Of a stretch of DNA of 64,000 nucleotides, positions 57,789 through 64,000 are shown in pieces. Both the position numbers and the translations under genes were made by a program. The stretch is taken from assembly GCA_036768485.1 (NCBI GenBank), contig JAVLUZ010000191.1, positions 1,176,242 to 1,240,241 of the forward strand, given 5' to 3'. Source of the stretch: Mermis nigrescens (lineage: Eukaryota > Nematoda > Enoplea > Mermithida > Mermithidae). The stretch's first letter is position 1. Each line of letters starts with the position of its first letter. Below the pieces are notes generated by a model. It was given only the letters and a program-made list of their open reading frames with translations. It was not told the origin of the DNA and did no database searches.

Positions 57789-58345
57789 TTATATACTTTC
57801 ATCCCAATCAAATTCATCGCCTGCAGCAAAAATCTCCTCAGTTTGCCTACCTGATCTTTCAAGTGGAACATTGGTGTGATTGAACACTTCCAGCAATTCT
57901 TTTGTGCCAGGATATCTGCTGATTTTTTCGCACTCGCGTGCCAGATCATTGGTTAAATCTATAATATTTGAGTCTTCAATTTTTTGACCATCTATCACAA
58001 GTTCGCCAACCCGTGCCTCAATTTCAAGAAATAAAGTCGTACGAATGTTGTGAAGAAGCAGCTTTGCCTTTTGAAATTCGACTTTTTAGCATATCAGAGA
58101 GTATTTCTTTATCACTAATTTCATTATTTGCTCCTTCTACAATGCTACCTTTATATGATTCCTATTTCTGTTCTTTCAATCTCATAAATTTGACAAGTAT
58201 TTGATTGCAATTTATTAGCTTTGTACCAAGTGCTACATTGTTGTTATTAAAGATAATTTGCATCTCATTATCCAAGAATCGAGTAGAATGTCCACTAGTT
58301 AGAATGTTCGCTGATTCCAGTGGATATTAGAATCATTTTTTCAGT
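57789..58345 (-). pseudogene. Polinton conserved protein between ATPase and capsid genes
   Basis: The minus strand carries FLDNEMQIIFNNNNVALGTK, then after a stop EILSDMLKSRISKGKAASSQ, and a final frame with GELVIDGQKIEDSNIIDLTN and ending DEFDWDESI. A GELVxxGxxIxGSNIIDLxND segment followed by G..E....L...NVP occurs in an uncharacterised protein of Polintons placed near the capsid genes. Here it is broken by stops and frame changes. The function of this family is not known to me. Confidence 0.55.
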
Positions 58346-58732
58346 GTGTTTCATTGTCTACCTGTTATTGCATCAACTAGTAAACTGCCCGAAATTGTAA
58401 GTATAGGAGTAAGTAAAAGTGGAAGAAAACTACCACCTTATATTATGATGTTTTTTTTACTTGCCTGTCTATTGTTTGCCAAGTATCCTCTTTTGATTGA
58501 TTCTGATATCTTCGAAGTTTGCTGATATCTTTCTCACAAAAATCAATATTATTGTTCAGGAAATTGCTTTACACAGTTGCAAAGACAAAGGGTTTGATCT
58601 TTAGTTGCAGTATTTGTAATAGCGTCTGTTTGAAGTTTCTTTGTTTTACTTAAAAGATATAGACATACAATATTGCGTTTTAATCGTTCTTCACCCATTT
58701 TTACATTATTGCATTAGTGTTCTTCTTAGTAT

Positions 58733-59345
58733 TTATAGATCTTTTTGTATATGCACAGTGGGACGATCACTGAAAATATTTTTTAGCCTAAGCTCATCCC
58801 TAGCGTTTTGGGTGAAATCAATCAGAAGTTTGTCATGCGGATGATAAGTAGCATCGTAATAGGCTTCTAAAAAGTATTTTGGATTGGTAGGGTAAAGCTG
58901 CCTAGACAGCATTTGTGCCTGTTTGTACCTGATCAGCAGGATTTTTAAATAAAACAATGTAATCTTTTTCTATGCACAATGTTCTGAGACCTTCAAAGAA
59001 AGCGTTTTGTACAATGTGAATGATGTTAATGTTCCAATGATGACAAGACAACTCCTTGTGAATAGTTGTACAATCTGAGCATTACCCCTGCTCTCTTGCA
59101 TTGAAATTCATCGAGTATCAAAAGTTGTGGTGTAGGACTGAACTGCTAAGAGTAATTAAAATCAGGAAGTCCTCTCTATAAATGACACATTCTCGATTTT
59201 TCTTTAAAAGCGGCTGGTTTTCTGTAAAGCACCGGCAAATCTTTTTATTTTGATATTATCAATCAAACATTCTCTGTTCTCAATCAGTCGCCTTACAAAG
59301 GTTGTTTTGTCTGACTTCGTTGACTTTTGAGACAAGGCATGATAA
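58733..59345 (-). pseudogene. Polinton/Maverick packaging ATPase pseudogene
   Basis: A degraded Walker A region reads SKSTKSDKTTFVRRLIEN. Further on, QLLILDEFQ is a Walker B-like motif, then AQIVQLFTRS and, in another frame, VQNAFFEG and IVLFKNPADQ. The C-terminus is open: QLYPTNPKYFLEAYYDATYH, then PHDKLLIDFTQ and ..LRLKNIFSDRPTVHI. This order (Walker A, ILDD-type Walker B, FT..SHH, V.QN.F..G, LFKNP.D, YP) matches the A32/HerA-FtsK-type genome-packaging ATPase of Polintons. Multiple frameshifts and stops show that it is dead. Confidence 0.78.
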
Positions 59346-59540
59346 AGAATGTTCAAAAATTATTTTTTGTTATGAATATGACTTAATCAGAATGTGAGTA
59401 TTTATAGAAAATGATCGCTATACAGGAGATTATGCTTACTACAGCACTACCGAATGTGCTCAATCTAGATTATGTCTACCTGAAATCGCCAAATACTGCG
59501 CAATACAATCGCCAAAAATTTTCTGCGGTATTGTATTTCG

Positions 59541-60510
59541 GAATGCGAAGATCAGCCCCGCCCCCACATTTTCGCCCCCACAATTTCGCCCCCCCACATT
59601 TCGTCCCCGGACATTTCGTCCCCACGCCCCCGACATTTCGCCCCCTCACAATTCGCCCCCCCCCACATTCGCTCACCCCCGACATTTCGCTCCCCGACAT
59701 TTCGCCCCTGGACATTTCGCCTCCCCCACAGTCAGTGGCGTATCGCAGGATCTGTCTAGGGGAATGGGGGGTCCGGACCATGACGTGGGCAGCACCAAAA
59801 TTCTAGGGGTGGTGCAAGATTTTTCAACAGGTAAACCGCGAAAAATAGGACTTTTTACATCGTTAATTTTGTGCACTATTTTTGGTTTAGACCCCCCAAA
59901 ATGGTGTTGGCCTCCCGACAATAGGAGGGCCAGCTATCGTGCCTGCCCACATTTCATCCTGCAGAACATTTCAACCCCGGATTTATCCGGTACACTTTTG
60001 TGTGCTACCCTGTAACTGAAAAAAACTTCAAAAAATGAAGTAATGTGAGACACCATACATTTGATGCGAAGTTAAATTTTTTATCAAGATTTCTTCGCTT
60101 ATTCAAAACAGAACATAATATGCATAAAAAATGACTAATCAATACTTTACTTACAATTAAGAAAAAACAATGACTTAAATTTGAATTCATAAGAGCACGT
60201 GGGCCCAGGGGTTTTATGAAGTATACGCTTGTCTGCTCAAGGACCAAATCTAATTCATTTTAAAGTTTACACCCCCTATGCACAGTGAATATGGGGGAGG
60301 GCGAAATGTGTGGGGGGGTAGTGACATGTCTGGGGGTAAAATGTGAGGGGGGGCGAAATCCGGGGGGCGAAATGTCCGGGGGCGAAATGTGGGGGGCGAA
60401 ATGTCCGGGGGCGAAATGTGGGGGGCGAAATGTGGGAGGCGAAACGTGGGGGCGAAATGTGGGGGGCGAATCGTGGGGGCGAAATGTGGGGGGCGAAATG
60501 TCCGTAAACC
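59541..60510. mobile_element. Foldback element FB-D (15-16 bp CCCCACATTTCGCCCC array)
   Basis: The left arm (59557-59733) repeats CCCCACATTTCGCCC-like units and the right arm (60290-60503) repeats the inverted GGGCGAAATGTGGGG. The flanks TGTATTTCG (59532-59540) and TGTATTTTCG (60511-60520) differ by one T, so a 9-10 bp duplication is likely. The inside left carries the R-type end module (GGGCAGCACCAAAATTC...GCCAGCTATCGTGCCTG). The core of about 0.3 kb has no gene. It is inserted between Polinton remnants. Confidence 0.75.
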
Positions 60511-60859
60511 TGTATTTTCGATTACATCAGGCAACATTACTGATTTTCAGATCGGGCAAAATTGTATTTGTAGGAGCTAAAACAGTTAAAGATGGCGAAA
60601 TCGCACTGGAAACAGGTGCTGAAGCATTTGGTGCCCAAGCACATAATCTTGTGGGTTCTGTTTATTTAGGGTATCGGTTTAATCTATGAAAATTTTATGA
60701 TATGGTAAATGGGAAATGCATGTATGAAGTAGAATTTGTTTTACTGGTTTAGTATACAAATTTCAAAATGTAACATTTTTGCTCTTTACCAGCGGAAAAA
60801 TGATTCTCTCAGGTGCAAAACTAGAACACTAGTTGCACATTGCATTTGAAATAGCTTCA

Positions 60860-61160
60860 GCAATACTTGAGAAATTCCGTATTGAATAGCAAAATTTCCA
60901 AACTCAATAAAAAAAATTTTAAAGTCAACAAGACATTTACCGAACTCAACAAAAATTTTTTCGAACTCGAACGAAAATTCTCCGAAATCTACAAAAAAAA
61001 TTTCTAAACTCTGCAAAATTCCTAAGCTTAAGCACGCAAAATCAATTCCAAACTGCGAAAAAATTTCAAACTTTGTAAAAAAATGTTTCCACTTTTTGCG
61101 AGAAATTTTCCAAACTCAACGAAAAAATTTCCAGACTCTGCAGAACTTTAAATTAGAACT
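60860..61160. repeat. Degenerate tandem repeat, ~30 bp (CAAACTCNNCAAAAAAATTTC)
   Basis: TCCAAACTCAACAAAAAAATT-like units recur about nine times with drift (CTCGAACGAAAATTCTCCGAA, CTCTGCAAAATTCC, CTTTGTAAAAAAATG). The minus-strand frame reading repeated FxxFGK/FVEF is a by-product. Confidence 0.7.
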
Positions 61161-61614
61161 TCAGACATGAATGAGATTATGTGCTCGTCCATGTGTGTTG
61201 TGTAAAGGTTTGCAAAGAAAATTTAGCCTTAGGACTTAAAAATTCCCATAACTTAAATAATATGTAAATATTGCCTTTTTTTAATCGTTTTTTGATATAC
61301 TTTGAGAAGCTCGAAATAGCATTCTCATCAAATTTGAGCAATGTTCGCCTATATCGCTCGCTCATTTTGGCCAAAATAATCTTTAATTGCGTCATCAGAC
61401 AAGTAGGTGTATTGTGACAAATGATGCAACATATGATTGAAGAAATACTGACTGATCTCCATTTTTGACTTTAATCGGAGATACCGAATTACTTACTATT
61501 TATAACATTATAACGTCTGAAACACAAAAATAAAACTTTTCCGGGTACCCTCGCCAGCGTACTATATTAATCAGTTTTATTGCCTTTCTTACGCGTTTAA
61601 AAAATCTATAATTA

Positions 61615-62440
61615 CGTAGAAATCGTAAGTTTTTGTTTCAATTTTTAGTAGTACAGTTTCATAAAAAATACCCTCGACTAATTCGCTCGTTAGATCTTCT
61701 AAAACGTAAATGGGTGGGGTTTTAGCATATCTTTCTGTAATAACGAAAAACTCCTCGGTCCAGTTGGGCTGGAATCCCTTTTCAAATTTAAGCTTAATTT
61801 TACACAGGCGGACTTTATCGCCAATATTAAATTTAGAGACAACGTTCTCTTTATCAATTCTGAATGCTTTATTTAAAATTTCACGCTCATTTTTAGCTGT
61901 AACACTTGAGTTGGGCGAATCTTCAAACCTATGGTCCTATGAAACGAACTGTTGTAATTTTTCATGATTTTTGGCAAAATATCAATGTGCTTTTACGTAT
62001 TCTTTTGGTGAATTACCGCTACATACGTTCTTTAAGCGTTCGATTAAAACGTTCGACCACACTAGCCTTCATTTCGCTTCTAGTCGTGAAAAAATCGATA
62101 GATTCAGATTTTAAAAATTTTTGGAATTCTTTGTTTGTAAATTCGGGCCCTGCATCTGTTTAAAGCTAGTACGGTTTCGGATAACATTGCTTAAAAATAC
62201 GCTCGTTCTAATTTAATTCCTAATCGAATTCTATTTTAAAAATATCCTTCTTCTAATTTAGCAGTTGGGCGAATCTTTTTGGCACGTGCGTAAAATTGGT
62301 TGACACAAGTATATCCACTTTGCGGGTCGCAGTACAGTTTTTCAGTATTTTCTCCATTTTAACCCATTTTAGTTATAAGAGTCTATCTATTTATTAACAT
62401 CATTCTTAATGGCCTTTTTCCGTCTCTCCAATAAACAATA
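61615..62440 (-). pseudogene. Polinton/Maverick rve-type integrase pseudogene
   Basis: The minus strand carries a retroviral-type integrase core. TDAGPEFTNKEFQKFLK contains the second catalytic Asp, and EMKASVVERFNRTLKERM the catalytic Glu. After stops and a frameshift (YNSSFHRTIG), a C-terminal part is open: NEREILNKAFRI, FNIGDKVRL, FEKGFQPNWTEEFFVI, PPIYVLEDL and VEGIFYETVLLK. GD.VRL...F.KGY.PNW..E.F.V......P..Y.L.D.....I.G.FY..EL is the Polinton integrase tail. The first catalytic Asp region near 62.35 kb is too decayed to align. Orientation is the same as the 59.35-56.43 kb remnant. Confidence 0.8.
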
Positions 62441-62609
62441 ACTTTGTCTAAAAATAACAATGAGTACGTATGTCGTTTTTTCTAAAAAATGGAGCAGGAC
62501 TTTGAAGTAGGCGAACTCTCATCCACTTCTGTTCATAGGCTTAATTCAATTGCAAGGACCTTTCCGCTTAAGTTTCGAAACATTCATGACTGTCCTGATC
62601 ATACATTTA

Positions 62610-62945
62610 CAGCAGTACAGCATGGGAGCTCTGGAGGTCAGGCGCAAAAATTTTTAAAAAGTGCCTTTTTTGAGCTAAAAACGATGAATACTCATCAAAA
62701 CACTGTTTTTCATGTTTCAGACGATGCTCACTCTTTCTAAAACATAAAAACGTAAAATAAATCTTGAAAAATTTGAAAAAAATGGAGTAAATTGAACAAA
62801 ATTTAGTCAAACGCCCGTAAAGGCACACTTTTTGCAACTTCTTCCAAGTTTTACAAAAAATCGACACTTCTGGGAGGAGGTAGCAGCCATTTTGCCGGAG
62901 GTCAGTTGCCATTCTAGGTGGAGGTCGTCCTGGAAAGATATTTGA
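62610..62945. repeat. Dispersed repeat R3, copy 4
   Basis: GCATGGGAGCTCTGGAGG, AAAAACGATGAATACTCATC, GACGATGCTCACTCTTTCTAA and AAAAAATCGACACTTCTGGG follow the order of 53190-53590. It abuts the start of the plus-strand PolB fragment, so the insertion probably truncated the Polinton there. Confidence 0.65.
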
Positions 62946-63520
62946 GATGTTTGAACAAGCTTCCCTAAAGATGCTCAAAAATTACCCCACAGACAGTTCG
63001 GCAGCTATTGAAATCAGACATTCAAGTCTTAACTCCCATGTATTAGTCCCATTTACTCAGTGTCAGTATCTAAACGCTAACAAGTTTTCAATATTTTGGA
63101 AAATATTGCGCAGTCCGAGGAAGAGTTTTGCCTGAATAAAGATATTACCTTCAAGGTAGTCAGTCATTTTAGATACAAATCACAACTGGGTAGAGGACCA
63201 TACATGGAAATAGCATCAACCAATAATTTATCCCTACCTCGAGCTGTTGTTACAGGAATAGCAAGGCTGAATAATTGCCCAAAATATGAGTTTATTAGGA
63301 AAGGAGACAAATGTACAAAGCTAATCTCAAATATGATAGAGAGAAATACAGTCTTGAAGCTGTTAAAAAAATTCAAAATGTTCTGGTACCTGACTACCGA
63401 ATCAAGGTATACTCGGACAATATTTTTTTATAAAGGGCCTAAGGCCGATAAAATAATTAATTTGTGCGTAGATAATAATTACTATGACCTGATCACAAAA
63501 TGGTTATTCACCGTATGAGC
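62945..63520 (+). pseudogene. Polinton/Maverick DNA polymerase B, N-terminal fragment (second copy)
   Basis: Two overlapping frames with a shift between them give AAIEIRHSSLNSHVLVPFTQ, then ENIAQSEEEFCLNKDITFKV, LSLPRAVVTGIARLN, LKLLKKFKMF, and last FYKGPKADKIINLCVDNNYY with DLITKW. A LCLARALVVGIA-like block, then a KFQ...Y.I.V/FY.GP.ADK.I.L...HYDVIT stretch is the conserved N-terminus of Polinton protein-primed DNA polymerase. It stops at 63518, before the exonuclease and polymerase domains. The orientation is opposite to the other Polinton pieces. Confidence 0.8.
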
Positions 63521-63534
63521 ATTGGTAGCTATAA

Positions 63535-63912
63535 GGGCTACGGCCGCCGTTTTGGCGTCTGCAACATATAAATTATGTTCAATAAATCAATTTTGAAGCA
63601 ATTTTAAAATAAATTATACATTCAGAAAGCAGGTTTTCTACAAGCTACAAAATAGCATATTTTTCCTTTCGATTCGATGATAATCCATTTGTGTACGACT
63701 GAAAAGCTGTAGAAAATTCAGGGTATTTTTAGATGCATTTAATTATCTCAATAAATTCAACGATACTCTAAAAGTAATTTAAACTATCATGTAGAGAACT
63801 GAATGGGCTTTCAGAATCTGTATTATACTTTAATCATAAATGAAATGTAAATAATCAATAATATTACAAAGAGCGTGGCGCTAAAACGGCGGCGCCAAAA
63901 CGACATATTCCG
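63535..63912 (-). mobile_element. MITE M1, copy 2 with perfect 9 bp duplication
   Basis: It is flanked by TAGCTATAA at 63526-63534 and 63913-63921. Read on the minus strand it follows 2542-2911 throughout (GTTTTGGCGCCGCCGTTTTA, CAGATTCTGAAAGCCCATT, GCTATTTTGTAGCTTGTAGA). It is inserted just past the broken PolB end, in a repeat related to the array at 56205-56425. The 9 bp duplication points to a MULE-type transposase as the mover. Confidence 0.9.
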
Positions 63913-64000
63913 TAGCTATAATGACTTACAGTGGCTAGGTGAACATTGGTAGCTGCGATGAACTCTCATTATGTACACACGTGCTAATATTTTTCTGTGG

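Noticed and set aside
60786..61016. Minus-strand frame with repeated FVEFGK/FVDFGEF
   Set aside because: It follows the degenerate 30 bp tandem repeat and is not a protein repeat family I can support.

Overview
The window is AT-rich eukaryotic DNA with long, repeat-filled introns. It is probably from an ecdysozoan animal and most likely a nematode. The reasons are a TWK-type two-pore potassium channel, T-rich 3' splice sites ending TTTTAG, TTTCAG or TTGCAG, and a peptide GPCR of the ecdysis-triggering/thyrotropin-releasing hormone receptor type. Species cannot be fixed from the sequence alone. No rRNA, tRNA, CRISPR or bacterial feature was seen.

Two host genes can be supported, both on the minus strand. 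(1) A rhodopsin-family peptide GPCR: exons at 18477-18756 (TM1 to TM2 and the start of ECL1), 15871-16249 (TM3 to TM5) and 1317-1509 (end of TM7 plus tail). The exon that should carry TM6 was not found in the 14.4 kb between the last two. (2) A K2P (TWK) channel: exons at 54200-54554, 52180-52406, 42344-42644, 41408-41687 and 40383-40506. The splice phases join into one reading frame of about 428 codons. Its first selectivity filter reads TACGYS instead of TxGYG.

Almost everything else is transposable-element DNA. Foldback elements with short tandem arrays (15-17 bp units) as inverted arms lie at 28636-30890 (with a second one nested at 29107-30375), 37699-38767, 45099-46509 and 59541-60510. 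Target-site duplications near 9 bp are exact for two of them and decayed or imperfect for the others. This fits a MULE/Foldback-like superfamily. A 378 bp MITE at 63535-63912 also has a perfect 9 bp duplication. The element at 45099-46509 sits inside a PIF/Harbinger transposase pseudogene, and removing it with one duplication restores the reading frame. A 685 bp GC-rich palindromic element at 47727-48411 has a TAA duplication, as Harbinger MITEs do. A piggyBac-like element (4257-5919, TTAA sites) and a mariner-like MITE (43213-43805, TA sites) are also clear.

Four large blocks (about 10.0-14.2, 23.0-25.2, 32.2-35.4 and 50.3-51.9 kb) are non-coding arrays saturated with GTGTAAA/TTTACAC. They are arranged partly as inverted arms and associated with a roughly 200 bp module that recurs across the window.

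The last 8 kb holds a decayed Polinton/Maverick. Packaging ATPase, a conserved small protein, minor capsid, major capsid and a DNA polymerase B start are on the minus strand (59.35 to 56.43 kb). An integrase pseudogene is on the minus strand (62.44-61.62 kb) and a second polymerase B start is on the plus strand (62.95-63.52 kb). All are interrupted. The two polymerase fragments stop at the same point and run into the same repeat.
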